DNA of 53,978 nucleotides. Source: CAYHCE01 sp964355015 (GTDB taxonomy: Bacteria > Cyanobacteriota > Cyanobacteriia > PCC-6307 > Cyanobiaceae). The notes beneath the pieces were generated by a model. The model was not told where the DNA came from. It did no database searches and saw only the letters and a list, made by a program, of their open reading frames with translations. The position numbers were made by a program, and so were the translations under genes. The stretch is taken from positions 1 through 53,978 of the forward strand of contig CAYHCE010000020.1 in NCBI GenBank assembly GCA_964355015.1, in the 5' to 3' direction. Positions within the stretch are counted from its first letter, which is position 1. Each line of letters starts with the position of its first letter. This document shows positions 26,437 to 36,793 of the stretch, piece after piece.

Positions 26437-27162
26437 ATGGAACTGTTCGAGCATCAGTGGGCCACCTATCGCCGGGTGGTCGACCACGACCTGATGGAGC
26501 ACCGGGCGCTCTCGGGCGCCACCGCCGCCGCGATCGAAACCTGGCTGGCAGCTCGGCCCAAGGATGCGGCAGGGCCTCACCTGGTGGATCTGGGCTGCGG
26601 TGATCTCGCTCTGCTGGCTCCTCTGCTGCGCAGGCTGACCCTGGGCAGCTTCCTTGGTGTCGATCTCTCGGCTGGGGTGCTGCCCAGAGCCGAAGCCTCA
26701 CTCGGAGCGGTGTCCTACCCCTGTCGCTGGCGGCAGGAGGATCTGCTGGCCTGGGCGGAGGCGGATGCAGCCGACGAGGAGCCCTGGTCCGCTCCCGTCG
26801 ACCTCCTTCACTCCGCCTTCGCCATTCACCATCTCAATGACGACGAAAAGGCCCGCTTCCTGCACGGCTGCCGTCGTCGACTGTCCTCGGGGGGATGCTT
26901 CCTCTGGGCAGACGTGTTCCGGCAGCCTGGAGAGTCTCGCGAAGACTATGTAACGCGCTACGTGGAACGGATTCAGAGCGGCTGGGCCTGCCTGGAAAGC
27001 CACCAGCGCTCGCTCGTGATCGATCACCTCAGCACCCACGACATGCCGGCCGATGCGGCGAGGATCCGACAGACAGCGGAAGCCTGCGGTTGGCAGTGGC
27101 ACTGGCTCTGGCGTGGACAGCACCGGGCGGAAGCCCTCGCCCTGCTGACCCCGGCATCCTGA
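26437..27162 (+). CDS. Class I SAM-dependent methyltransferase
   Basis: A 241-residue methyltransferase. Motif I is LVDLGCGDLALLAPLL (about residue 50), an acidic residue ends the second strand in GVDLSAG, and motif IV-like DLLHSAFAIHHLNDDEKARF is followed by SSGGCFLWADVFR. The start MELFEHQWATYRRVVDHDLM matches this group, so the ATG at 26437 is preferred over 26398 or the GTG at 26359. GC content is back to the core level, so it probably lies outside the glycan island. The substrate is unknown; small-molecule targets are typical. Confidence 0.8.
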   Translation: MELFEHQWATYRRVVDHDLMEHRALSGATAAAIETWLAARPKDAAGPHLVDLGCGDLALLAPLLRRLTLGSFLGVDLSAGVLPRAEASLGAVSYPCRWRQEDLLAWAEADAADEEPWSAPVDLLHSAFAIHHLNDDEKARFLHGCRRRLSSGGCFLWADVFRQPGESREDYVTRYVERIQSGWACLESHQRSLVIDHLSTHDMPADAARIRQTAEACGWQWHWLWRGQHRAEALALLTPAS

Positions 27163-27193
27163 CGGGATCGAGCCCTGCCCTGACCTGTGCGGT

Positions 27194-27589
27194 TCAGGGT
27201 CGGATCTCCACCGGAGTGCCGACCAGCGTGCGCGCGAACAGCCAACGGGCCGTGGCGACGCCGGTGCGGATGCACCCGTGGCTGCGCGCCACCCCGAAGC
27301 CCTGGCCGGCTCGCTCCTGCCAGGGGGCTGGATGGAGACAGAGGCGATCCGGCGCCAGACCGCCTCCACTCAGACACATCACATCGGGCACGGCCGGGAT
27401 GCGGTAGTCAGCGCCGACCAGGGTCGTTCGGACATACTTGCTGCCGATCCGAAACTGGCCGGTGGGTGTAGGCGTGGCCGATCGGCCGGTGGACACCAGG
27501 GCTGCATAGAGAAGGCGCCTCTCCGCTCCATAGGCGTAGAGCTTCTGCTCCGAAAGATCGATCAGCAGGGCCGCCACCAGCTCGACCAC
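27194..27589 (-). CDS. YkuD-type L,D-transpeptidase, last gene of the suf operon
   Basis: A 131-residue catalytic domain of the L,D-transpeptidase (YkuD) family, which cross-links or anchors peptidoglycan through the meso-diaminopimelate side chain. It has the substrate-entry strand TGRSATPTPTGQFRIGSKY and CLHPAP, and the catalytic motif RSHGCIRT with Cys106. The family normally works outside the membrane, yet no signal peptide is visible from the GTG start at 27589, and an extension upstream would run into sufS. Export is therefore unexplained. The start is eight bases past the sufS stop, so it is probably part of the suf transcript. Confidence 0.8.
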   Translation of the reverse strand: MVELVAALLIDLSEQKLYAYGAERRLLYAALVSTGRSATPTPTGQFRIGSKYVRTTLVGADYRIPAVPDVMCLSGGGLAPDRLCLHPAPWQERAGQGFGVARSHGCIRTGVATARWLFARTLVGTPVEIRP

Positions 27590-27597
27590 CCCTTCGC

Positions 27598-28932
27598 TCA
27601 GCCGTGCTCCCTCAGGAAGGCCACGCTGCTCCGGAGCTCGTCGGCGAAGCGGTCGATCTCCTCGAAGGTGGTGGTGAAGCTGAGGCTGGCGCGGGCCGAG
27701 CCGGAGATGCCGTAGTGGCGGTGCAGCGGTTGCGTGCAGTGGTGGCCGCTGCGGATGCAGATGCCGCTGGCATCGAGCAGGGCAGCGATATCGTTGGCAT
27801 GCAGGCCCTCCACGGAGAACGCCGCCAGGGCGCCACGTTCGGGCTGCTGCTGCGGGGTGGGGCCCAGCACGTGCAGGCCTTCGATGGCCTGCAGCCGTTC
27901 GAACAGGCGGCGGGTGAGCTGTTGTTCCCAGGCATGGATGCGCTCCAGGCCGATCGCGAGGAGGTAGTCGAGCGCCGCCCCCATGCCCACCGCCTCGCCG
28001 ATCGCCGGCGTGCCGGCCTCGAACTTGTGCGGCAGCTCCGCCCAGGTGCTGCGCTCAAGATAGACGTCCTGGATCATCTCACCACCGCCCAGGAATGGAG
28101 GCATCGCTTCCAGCAGCGCCTCCCGTGCCCAGAGGAAACCCATGCCTGTGGGCCCGCAGAGCTTGTGGGAGGAGCCCACCAGGAAATCGGCCCCCAGCTC
28201 CGCCACGTTCACCGGCAGGTGGGGCAGACTCTGACAGGCATCCACCAGCAGCAGAGCGCCGGCATCGTGGGCGAGGGCCGCTATCGCGGCGATCGGGTTG
28301 TGGCAACCGAGGGTGTTGCTGATCTGCACCACACTCACCAGCCGGGTGCGCTCGCCAAGCTTGCTGCCAAGATCCTCCAGATCCAGCTCGCCGCTGTCGG
28401 TGAGGCCGGCATGGCGCAGCACGGCTCCGGTGCGGGCGGCCAGCTGCTGCCAGGGCACAAGGTTGCTGTGGTGCTCCATCACCGTCAGCAGGATCTCATC
28501 GCCGGGGCGGAGGAAGGCATCACCCCAGCTGCGGGCCACAAGGTTGATCGCCTCGCTGGCGTTGCGGGTGAAGACGATCTCGCGCGGCGTGGCCGCCCCC
28601 ACGAAGCGGGCCGTCCTGTCGCGAGCGCCCTCGAAGGCGTCGGTGGCACGGGCACTCAACTGGTGCGCGCCCCGATGCACGTTGGCATTGTCGTGGGCGT
28701 AGTAGTGGTGAAGCGCATCGAGCACCTGGCGCGGCTTCTGGCTGGTGGCAGCGTGATCGAGATAGATCAGCGGCTGGCCGAGGCAGGCCTGATCCGCCAG
28801 CAGGGGGAAGTCAGGTCGGGTCAGAGCGGCGAGGTTCTCCGGCGCGGCGGCTGCAACGGCCGCCACTGTGGGGGCGTCAGGCGAGGGGACGACCCGAGCC
28901 TCAGGGGTCAGGGGAGAGGCGGTGAACGGCAT
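27598..28932 (-). CDS. sufS: Cysteine desulfurase SufS
   Basis: A PLP enzyme that takes sulfur from cysteine as a persulfide for Fe-S cluster assembly by SufBCD. The 444-residue group II desulfurase shows IYLDHAATSQKP (about 56-67), the PLP lysine Lys257 in LVGSSHKLCGPTGMG, and the persulfide Cys399 in IRSGHHCTQPLHRHYG. The first ~40 residues are an Ala/Pro-rich extension without known function. It starts five bases after sufD. No SufE gene lies in the window; cyanobacteria encode it elsewhere. Confidence 0.96.
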   Translation of the reverse strand: MPFTASPLTPEARVVPSPDAPTVAAVAAAAPENLAALTRPDFPLLADQACLGQPLIYLDHAATSQKPRQVLDALHHYYAHDNANVHRGAHQLSARATDAFEGARDRTARFVGAATPREIVFTRNASEAINLVARSWGDAFLRPGDEILLTVMEHHSNLVPWQQLAARTGAVLRHAGLTDSGELDLEDLGSKLGERTRLVSVVQISNTLGCHNPIAAIAALAHDAGALLLVDACQSLPHLPVNVAELGADFLVGSSHKLCGPTGMGFLWAREALLEAMPPFLGGGEMIQDVYLERSTWAELPHKFEAGTPAIGEAVGMGAALDYLLAIGLERIHAWEQQLTRRLFERLQAIEGLHVLGPTPQQQPERGALAAFSVEGLHANDIAALLDASGICIRSGHHCTQPLHRHYGISGSARASLSFTTTFEEIDRFADELRSSVAFLREHG

Positions 28933-28937
28933 CGTGA

Positions 28938-30253
28938 TCAGACCTCCCCCAGAAGCCGCTGCAAGGGCCGCCAGACGGCTGCGGCGGCGGGAAGTTCTCG
29001 CAGCACCTCCTCGCAGAAGCCTCGCTTGAGCAGGCCGGCGGCCATGCTTGCGCCGATGCCGCGGCTCTGCAGATAGAAGAGCTCGTCGGTCTGCAGCCGG
29101 CTCACCGTGGCACCGTGGGCGCAGCGCACATCGTCGGCCACGATCTCGAGCTCCGGCTTGGTGTCGATGCGGGCCTGGTTCGAGAGCAGCAGATTGCGGC
29201 TCAGCTGGGCGGCGTTGGTGCGCTGCGCCGCCCGTGGCACCTTCACCGCTCCGTTGAACACGCTGCGGCCATGGCCATCGGCGATGGCCTTGTGGAGCTG
29301 ATCCAGTTGCCCATCGGGGCCGTGGAACTCCACCCGGCTATGCGTATCCACGAGCTGGTGGGCCTCGGCGAGCTGCAAGGCCCTGAGATCGGTGTGCGCA
29401 CCGCCGTCCACCTGGACGACACGGGGCTCGAAGCGGGAGAGGGCCCAGCCGCGGCTGGCCCAGACCGAGCTGAAGCGGCTCTCCGGTTCCTGCTCCACCG
29501 CCAGGTGGCCCAGAAAGCAGGCAGGCCCTTCCCCCAGAGCCAGCAGGCCGTGGCGCAGGCTGGCCTGCTGACCGAGATGAACCTCCATCACCAGGCTGCT
29601 GAGGCTGGCGCCAGCGCCCAGTTGCACGTGGAGCACCTCCAGGCTGGCCTTTTCCTCGATCAGGAGCAGCACCCGCACAGGCCGGAGATCGCCATCGCTG
29701 CCGGCCAGGCTCACCAGCTCCAGGGTGTGCGGAGCAGGACCGCTGACCCGCAGGGCCAGGCAACGGCTGGCGCTGGCGTGGTTCAGCTCCACCGGCCAGT
29801 GGTGCTGGCAGCTGCAGGCGGCCAGGGTGTGGCCCAGAGCCTGGTGCAGCTCGGCCGGCTCGAGCAGTGACAAGCCGTGCGGCAGGATGCGGCCCGCCAG
29901 TGGATCCCCGGCCCCATCCAGCCACAGCCTCAGCACCCCCGGGGCCGCATCGGGAAGAGTGAACGGGGCGGCGGCGCCGGGCTCGGCGGCGGCGGCCGAC
30001 GGGAGGACCAGTCGTGGAGTGAGTGCCGTCAGCGGCGCCGCATCAGTGAAGCGCCAGTCTTCCTGGCGGCGGGACGGCAACGGCTGAAGGGCTATGGCTT
30101 CGCGCCCCCGCCACTGCACCTCCAGCAGCTCACCGGCCGGGGCCGGCAGCCCAGCCAGCAGCTTCGTGACCCAGGCGGCCGTGGCCGCCGGCCGGAGGCT
30201 CGCTTCGGCGCTCGGATCGAGGCTCGGGTCTGTGTTCTGCAGCGAAGCCACCA

Positions 30254-30254
<1 letters not shown>
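28938..30254 (-). CDS. sufD: Fe-S cluster scaffold subunit SufD
   Basis: A 438-residue partner of SufB in the SufBC2D scaffold. The C-terminal beta-helix half carries VADDVRCAHGATVSRLQTDE, where the His of CAHGAT corresponds to the SufD histidine needed at the SufB-SufD interface, followed by LFYLQSRGIGASMAAGLLKR. The N-terminal ~180 residues are variable, as is usual. The ATG at 30254 overlaps the sufC stop by one base, giving tight coupling. Confidence 0.94.
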
Positions 30255-31042
<788 letters not shown>

Positions 31043-31138
31043 AACGAAACAGAAAGGGGGAAGAGGGAGGAAGGTTGTGGATCTGGGGGCGGAAGCTCCG
31101 GAACGGCGGGCCTGGGGGCCGGGAACCGTGAAGCCGGA

Positions 31139-32581
<1,443 letters not shown>

Positions 32582-32586
32582 GGCCT

Positions 32587-32955
32587 TCAGGGGGTACCGG
32601 CGATGTGGGAGCGGATCTCATCGAGCCCGATGGTCTGCTGATCGCCGCGGAACGGGTTGTCTTCGGTCAGGAAGAGCATGCAGTGGCACTCCTTGCGTTC
32701 CCGCATCGGCACGCAGGGGCAGTTCCAGAAGGCCTGAGCCACTTCCGCTTCCTTGTCCTCGTAGTGGCGGCAGGGGCAGAGGGCCCCGCCCAGTTGCTCC
32801 TTGTGCCGGGCCAGCCCTTCGAGCACGACGGCCGTTACACCGGGATCGCTGCAGAAGTAGGTGCCTGTGCGCTGGGCGTAGGTTTCGGCGAAGCGCCGGA
32901 TCACTTCCAGGCTTTCGGTGGAGGGGACCGCCGCGGCGGAGGGAGCGTCGGACAT
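32587..32955 (-). CDS. ftrC: Ferredoxin-thioredoxin reductase catalytic (beta) subunit
   Basis: Passes electrons from photosystem-reduced ferredoxin to thioredoxin through a 4Fe-4S cluster next to a redox disulfide. The 122-residue protein has the full cysteine pattern: GALCPCRHYEDKE, then WNCPCVPMRERKECHCMLFL. It is the first gene of the leftward suf operon, five bases before sufB, so a cluster-containing redox enzyme is expressed with the cluster-building machine. The variable FTR subunit is not in this window. The SufR-type inverted repeat lies about 70 bases upstream of the ATG at 32955. Confidence 0.95.
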   Translation of the reverse strand: MSDAPSAAAVPSTESLEVIRRFAETYAQRTGTYFCSDPGVTAVVLEGLARHKEQLGGALCPCRHYEDKEAEVAQAFWNCPCVPMRERKECHCMLFLTEDNPFRGDQQTIGLDEIRSHIAGTP

Positions 32956-33023
32956 GGATCAGGGGGGAAAGGGAGGCACGGCGACCAGAGTGGTGGCCTG
33001 GCGGCCATGGTTCAGCCTGAATT

Positions 33024-33043
33024 ACGAAACCCAGCTGTTTCGT
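33024..33043. promoter_or_regulatory. Putative SufR operator in the ftrC-suf / sufR divergent region
   Basis: A perfect inverted repeat, ACGAAAC-N6-GTTTCGT, with arms at 33024-33030 and 33037-33043. In Synechocystis, SufR is known to bind an inverted repeat with a six-base spacer (CAAC-N6-GTTG), so spacing and position fit. On the minus strand the hexamer TAATTC (33024-33019) directly downstream could be the -10 box of the ftrC-suf promoter. A bound repressor would then block it. Binding is inferred. Confidence 0.7.
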
Positions 33044-33217
33044 TACCACGGAGCCTAGGGCAACGGTCCCGGAGCTGGGACTGGCGCCATTGTCGCTTCC
33101 GCCCGACCGCTCTTCGTTCTCCTTCCCGCACGCCGCCGCCGCGGCTCCCCAACCTCCGATTGCCCGTGGCATGGTGTTGAGCAGGTTCGTTCCCCGCCGA
33201 ACCGGGCTGTCCATCCG

Positions 33218-33886
33218 ATGAGTGCCTCCACCCAGGCTCCAACCCGTGAGGCGGCTCTCGCCCTGTTGCTGCGTCAGGGTGAAGCCACGGCCACCCAGCT
33301 CGCCGAGCTGCTCGACGTCTCGGTTCAGGTGATGCGCCGCCATCTGCGCAGCCTCGAGGAGGAGGGCCTCGTGGAAGCCAGCCCCTCGGCCGAGGGCCCG
33401 GGTCGTCCCAGCAACCACTGGCATCTCACCACCCAAGGGCACGCCCAGTTCCCCGATGGGAGTGAGCACTTCGCCCTCGGCCTCCTGCAATCGATGGCCT
33501 CCAGCCTTCCCCCGGACACGGTCGAGAAGCTGCTGCGGCAGCAGGCCCACGCCAAGGCACTCGTCTACCGCAGCCAGGTCGGCGAAGGCAGCCTCACCGA
33601 ACGCCTCGAGAGGTTGGTGGAGCTGCGTCGCCGCGAGGGCTACGTGTCTGAATGCCGCCCCGACACCGATGGGCTGTCCTGGTGCATGAGCGAATTCCAC
33701 TGCTCCGTCTCCCGCATCGCCGAGCAGTTCCCCGTCGTCTGCGATCAGGAACTGCAGCAGATGCGCCACACCTTTCCGGACTGCACCGTGGAGCGGGTGC
33801 ACTGGCGCCTCGAAGGGGGGCATTCCTGCGGCTTCCGCCTCATCCCCCGCTCCGGGTCGCCCGTCGAAACGGGCGCCGATGGCTGA
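33218..33886 (+). CDS. sufR: SufR, Fe-S-cluster-sensing repressor of the suf operon
   Basis: A 222-residue DeoR/ArsR-like regulator. The N-terminal winged helix-turn-helix (about 8-75) includes ATATQLAELLDVSVQVMRRH and GRPSNHWHLT. The C-terminal half holds four cysteines at 162, 175, 189 and 204, spaced C-X12-C-X13-C-X14-C. This is the cluster-ligand pattern of cyanobacterial SufR, which represses suf when its cluster is intact. It is transcribed away from the ftrC-suf operon across a 262-base region with the inverted repeat. Its 3' end overlaps the next start by eight bases. Confidence 0.94.
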   Translation: MSASTQAPTREAALALLLRQGEATATQLAELLDVSVQVMRRHLRSLEEEGLVEASPSAEGPGRPSNHWHLTTQGHAQFPDGSEHFALGLLQSMASSLPPDTVEKLLRQQAHAKALVYRSQVGEGSLTERLERLVELRRREGYVSECRPDTDGLSWCMSEFHCSVSRIAEQFPVVCDQELQQMRHTFPDCTVERVHWRLEGGHSCGFRLIPRSGSPVETGADG

Positions 33887-34262
33887 AGCCGGTCCCCTCG
33901 CCCCCGCGGAGCTCGACCGGCTCGAAGCCACGCTCCTGCCTGCCCGGGAGCGCCACCACCTTCGGCTTCTGGCCCACTGCCTGCGCACCTTTCAGCAGAT
34001 CGCCACCTGCCGCCGGGGGGCTCTCCCGCAAAGGCCCGCTCTGGAAGCCTGGCTGGCCGCCCAACCCGCCATCGCCGCCGACCCCGGCTTCCGGCGCGCT
34101 CTCCTCGACCAGCTCCAGCACGCTGCCCTGGAACTGGATCGGCTGGCGGCGTCACTGGGCCTCGAGCCCCTTGCCCTGGATCTGGACGATCTGATCACCT
34201 GGGCCGAAGCCGAAGCCCGCGCCCGTCTCAACCCGGCAGCCCCGCCCCGACGATCAGGGTGA
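33879..34262 (+). CDS. Small helical protein of unknown function downstream of sufR
   Basis: A 127-residue, mostly helical soluble protein (LDRLEATLLPARERHHLRLL, then HCLRTFQQIATC and LLDQLQHAALELDRLAASLG) that I do not recognise. The ATG at 33879 overlaps the sufR stop, so the two genes are translationally coupled. The C-terminus overlaps the convergent transporter gene by 35 bases. Codon use agrees with the core genome, so it is probably a real lineage-specific gene, possibly functionally tied to SufR. Confidence 0.6.
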   Translation: MAEAGPLAPAELDRLEATLLPARERHHLRLLAHCLRTFQQIATCRRGALPQRPALEAWLAAQPAIAADPGFRRALLDQLQHAALELDRLAASLGLEPLALDLDDLITWAEAEARARLNPAAPPRRSG

Positions 34263-35142
34263 CTCCGCCGAGAGCCAGCAGGGCTGCCCCGACCCCAGCC
34301 CGACCGGGGCGGTCCCCCTCCAGGCGGGCCAGGGGGAGGGCCATCACGGGCGCCGTGGCCAGCAGGGCCACGGCCAGGCCCGCCGGCAGATGCTGCAAAG
34401 CGATCTGTTGCAGCACGATCCCGGCACTGGTGCCCAGCAGCGTGGCCAGCAGCAGCACGGGCCAGCGGCTCCGGGCCGGCCACGGCCGCACGCCCGGCCG
34501 GGGCAGCTGACGCAGCAGGGGGAGCATCACCAGCGCCGCCGCCGCCAGCCGCAGGGTGGCCGACGGCACCGGGCTGAGAGCCGCATCCCTCAGGACGGCC
34601 CGCGAGAGCAGGGCGCCAGCACTGCCGCAGAGAAGGCCCGCCAGGGCCAGCAGCAGTCCTGGCCCTGGCCCGCCCGCCGCCGCCTGCCCCGGCGGCTTCT
34701 GCAGCGCCACCAGCCCCACCGCCAGCGAGATCAGTCCGACCCCCAGCCACTGGGTGGGCCCGGGTACCTCGGCCAGGAACAGGGCACCCCCCAGCACCGA
34801 CACCGCCGGTCCGCCGGCATCCACTGTGAGGGTGCGGCGGGTGCCCAGGCGCCGCAGGGCAGCGAAGAAGAGAGTGTCGCCCAGGGCGATCCCCACCACA
34901 CCGCTGACGAAAAGCGGCAGCAGGGCGCCGGGCGGCACCCCCCAGCCACCCAACAGCACCAGGGGCAGCAGCAACCCCACAGCCAGAAGGTTCTTGAGCA
35001 GATTCAGCTGGGCGGCCGTCAGCGAGGTGGGCAGACGGCGCCAGAGGCTGCTGGAGGCGGCCCAGCAGAAGGCGGCGGCCAGGGCGGCCAGGACTCCCGT
35101 GGTGGCCACCGGCAGCGGGACGGATGGAAGACTTGCGATCAT
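34228..35142 (-). CDS. EamA/DMT-family transporter
   Basis: A 304-residue membrane protein with ten hydrophobic segments in two five-helix halves, the DMT (drug/metabolite transporter, EamA) layout. The first half begins VLAALAAAFCWAASSSLWRR. A cytoplasmic linker with PPGQAAAGGPGPG precedes the second half, which ends LLALGGVTLIVGAGLPG. Substrates range from amino acids to metabolites and cannot be predicted. The frame is open further upstream, but that part is antisense to cpcS; the ATG at 35142 gives a normal N-terminus. It is divergent from cpcS by 21 bases. Confidence 0.82.
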   Translation of the reverse strand: MIASLPSVPLPVATTGVLAALAAAFCWAASSSLWRRLPTSLTAAQLNLLKNLLAVGLLLPLVLLGGWGVPPGALLPLFVSGVVGIALGDTLFFAALRRLGTRRTLTVDAGGPAVSVLGGALFLAEVPGPTQWLGVGLISLAVGLVALQKPPGQAAAGGPGPGLLLALAGLLCGSAGALLSRAVLRDAALSPVPSATLRLAAAALVMLPLLRQLPRPGVRPWPARSRWPVLLLATLLGTSAGIVLQQIALQHLPAGLAVALLATAPVMALPLARLEGDRPGRAGVGAALLALGGVTLIVGAGLPG

Positions 35143-35163
35143 CGCCGCAGCAGCGCACCCGCC

Positions 35164-35763
35164 GTGAGCGTTCCGATCGCCGATGCCCTCAGTTTCTTCC
35201 GGCTCAGCTGCGGCCGCTGGCGCTCTCAGCGCACCAGCCACCATCTGCTTCACCGCCGTGCCGAGGCCGGCGGCTCCCTGATCGAGGTCACGGAGGTGGG
35301 GGCCGGCGATCCCCGGCTGGTCGCGATCGCCGAGCTCCACGGAGAGGATCCCGCCGCCCTGGTGGGCGGCTGCCAGGTGCGCTGGAGCGGCTCGATGGCC
35401 TGGGACAAGGCGGGCGAGGCCCACCAGGGCGAATCGGTGTTCGGGCTGATCCCCAGCGATGCCGGCGGACGGGAGGGCCTGCTGCTGCGCGACCGGGGCT
35501 ACGCCGAAACCGCCCCGGTGGCCGGACGGTTCCGCATGGACGAGCGCGACGGCCTGCTGCTCAGCACCGCCTACGAAACGATGAGCAGCCTCGAGCGCTT
35601 CTGGTTTCCCAACCCCAACCTGCGCCTGCGCACCAGCACGGTGGAGGGCCTCTCCAACACTGCCTCGTTCTGCATGGAAAGCCGCTGCCTCGACCGGGAC
35701 AGCCCTGCCTCCATCAGGGGCGGATCCCCGGCGGAGCGGGCCCCCTCCGCCTTCGGCTGGTAG
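35164..35763 (+). CDS. cpcS: Phycobiliprotein lyase of the CpcS/CpeS family
   Basis: A 199-residue lipocalin-fold lyase that attaches bilin to the cysteine-84 equivalent of phycobiliprotein subunits. Diagnostic blocks are FFRLSCGRWRSQRTSHHLLH near the N-terminus, VRWSGSMAWDK, GLLLRDRGYAETAPVAGRFR, and RFWFPNPNLRLRTSTVEGLS ending in NTASFCMESR. The start is GTG at 35164. It is followed after 95 bases by cpcG, so the two are functionally linked to phycobilisome assembly. CpcS and CpeS are not reliably separable by eye. Confidence 0.88.
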   Translation: MSVPIADALSFFRLSCGRWRSQRTSHHLLHRRAEAGGSLIEVTEVGAGDPRLVAIAELHGEDPAALVGGCQVRWSGSMAWDKAGEAHQGESVFGLIPSDAGGREGLLLRDRGYAETAPVAGRFRMDERDGLLLSTAYETMSSLERFWFPNPNLRLRTSTVEGLSNTASFCMESRCLDRDSPASIRGGSPAERAPSAFGW

Positions 35764-35798
35764 GGGGCAAACGTTACGGACTGTGAGCCCTGCCCGAG

Positions 35799-35813
35799 GG
35801 GCTGTCGCAGCCC
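35799..35813. promoter_or_regulatory. Hairpin between cpcS and cpcG
   Basis: GGGCTG (35799-35804) pairs with CAGCCC (35808-35813) around TCG. No T run follows, so it could be an RNA-processing or stability element rather than a terminator. Weak evidence. Confidence 0.3.
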
Positions 35814-35858
35814 TCAACCGGACTTCTACCATCCACAACGACGGATGATGAAGTTCGC

Positions 35859-36620
35859 GTGGCGATCCCGCTTCTGCAATACGCGCCCACCACCCAGAAC
35901 TCCCGGGTCCAGGCGTTCAGGGTAGGTTCCGATGAAGATCCCAAAGGGTTCTCTCTTGGCAAGGCCCTCGATCTGGAAGCGCAAAACACTCTGATCGAAG
36001 CGGCCTACCGCCAGATCTTCTTCCATGCGTTCAAGGTGGACCGTGACCCCGGTCTTGAATCACAGTTACGGGACGGGCAGATCACCGTCCGTGACTTCAT
36101 CCGGGCGCTCTGCCTCTCCGACACCTTCACCCGCAGCTTCTACAACCTCAACAGCAACTACCGGGTAACTCGTCACCTGGTGGAAAAACTGCTCGGCCGC
36201 CAGGTGTTCGGCAAAGCTGAGGAGATTGCCTGGGCTGCCGTGATCATGACCAAGGGCGTGGCCGGTGCCGTCGATCAGATCCTCGACAGCGACGAGTACC
36301 TCGAGAACTTCGGTTACGACACCGTCCCTTACCACCGCAACCGGGTGGTGGGATCCCGTGAGGTGGGCGAAACCCCGTTCAACATCACAACCCCTCGCTA
36401 CGAGGCCTACTACCGAGGCATCCTCGGCTTCCCCCAGGTCGTCTACACCGGAACAGCCAAGGCCCTGCCCCAGCGCAGCCGCCAACGCCGCGGCGGCTTC
36501 CCCGAGGACTATCTGCCCTGGGTGCGCACCCTGCCGGCCCTGCGCACGGGCTCGGCGGCCTCGGGCAATGCCGATATGGATTACCTCTCCAAGGTGCCCT
36601 ACCGCAGCGTCGGTCGCTGA
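35859..36620 (+). CDS. cpcG: Phycobilisome rod-core linker CpcG
   Basis: Links phycocyanin rods to the allophycocyanin core of the phycobilisome at the thylakoid surface. The 253-residue protein starts MAIPLLQYAPTTQNSRVQAF, the family N-terminus. The linker domain (about 20-180) contains ENTLIEAAYRQIFFHAFK-like blocks (QNTLIEAAYRQIFFHAFK), then FIRALCLSDTFTRSFYNLNS and VTRHLVEKLLGRQVFG. The C-terminal part binds the core. The start is GTG at 35859. A strong terminator follows 38 bases after the stop. Confidence 0.96.
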   Translation: MAIPLLQYAPTTQNSRVQAFRVGSDEDPKGFSLGKALDLEAQNTLIEAAYRQIFFHAFKVDRDPGLESQLRDGQITVRDFIRALCLSDTFTRSFYNLNSNYRVTRHLVEKLLGRQVFGKAEEIAWAAVIMTKGVAGAVDQILDSDEYLENFGYDTVPYHRNRVVGSREVGETPFNITTPRYEAYYRGILGFPQVVYTGTAKALPQRSRQRRGGFPEDYLPWVRTLPALRTGSAASGNADMDYLSKVPYRSVGR

Positions 36621-36658
36621 GCGATCCGGGCTCCTCCGTCCCCTTCCAGGCTCTCAGC

Positions 36659-36684
36659 AACGGCGGTGTCCCCGCCGTTTTTTT
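36659..36684 (+). terminator. Rho-independent terminator of cpcG
   Basis: The stem AACGGCGG (36659-36666) pairs with CCGCCGTT (36672-36679) around a five-base loop, followed by five T at 36680-36684. Confidence 0.85.
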
Positions 36685-36793
36685 CCGTCTCACACCCCCC
36701 TGCCCAGTCAGTGGTTGCTGACGCGGACCGGGTTCACCGTCTCGATTCGCGGGATCTCCCCCAGAGTGAGTTCAAACGAAATCCGGAGAAACG

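Noticed and set aside
27604..29076. 490-codon plus-strand frame opposite sufS
   Set aside because: No recognisable domain; sufS has PLP and persulfide residues in place.
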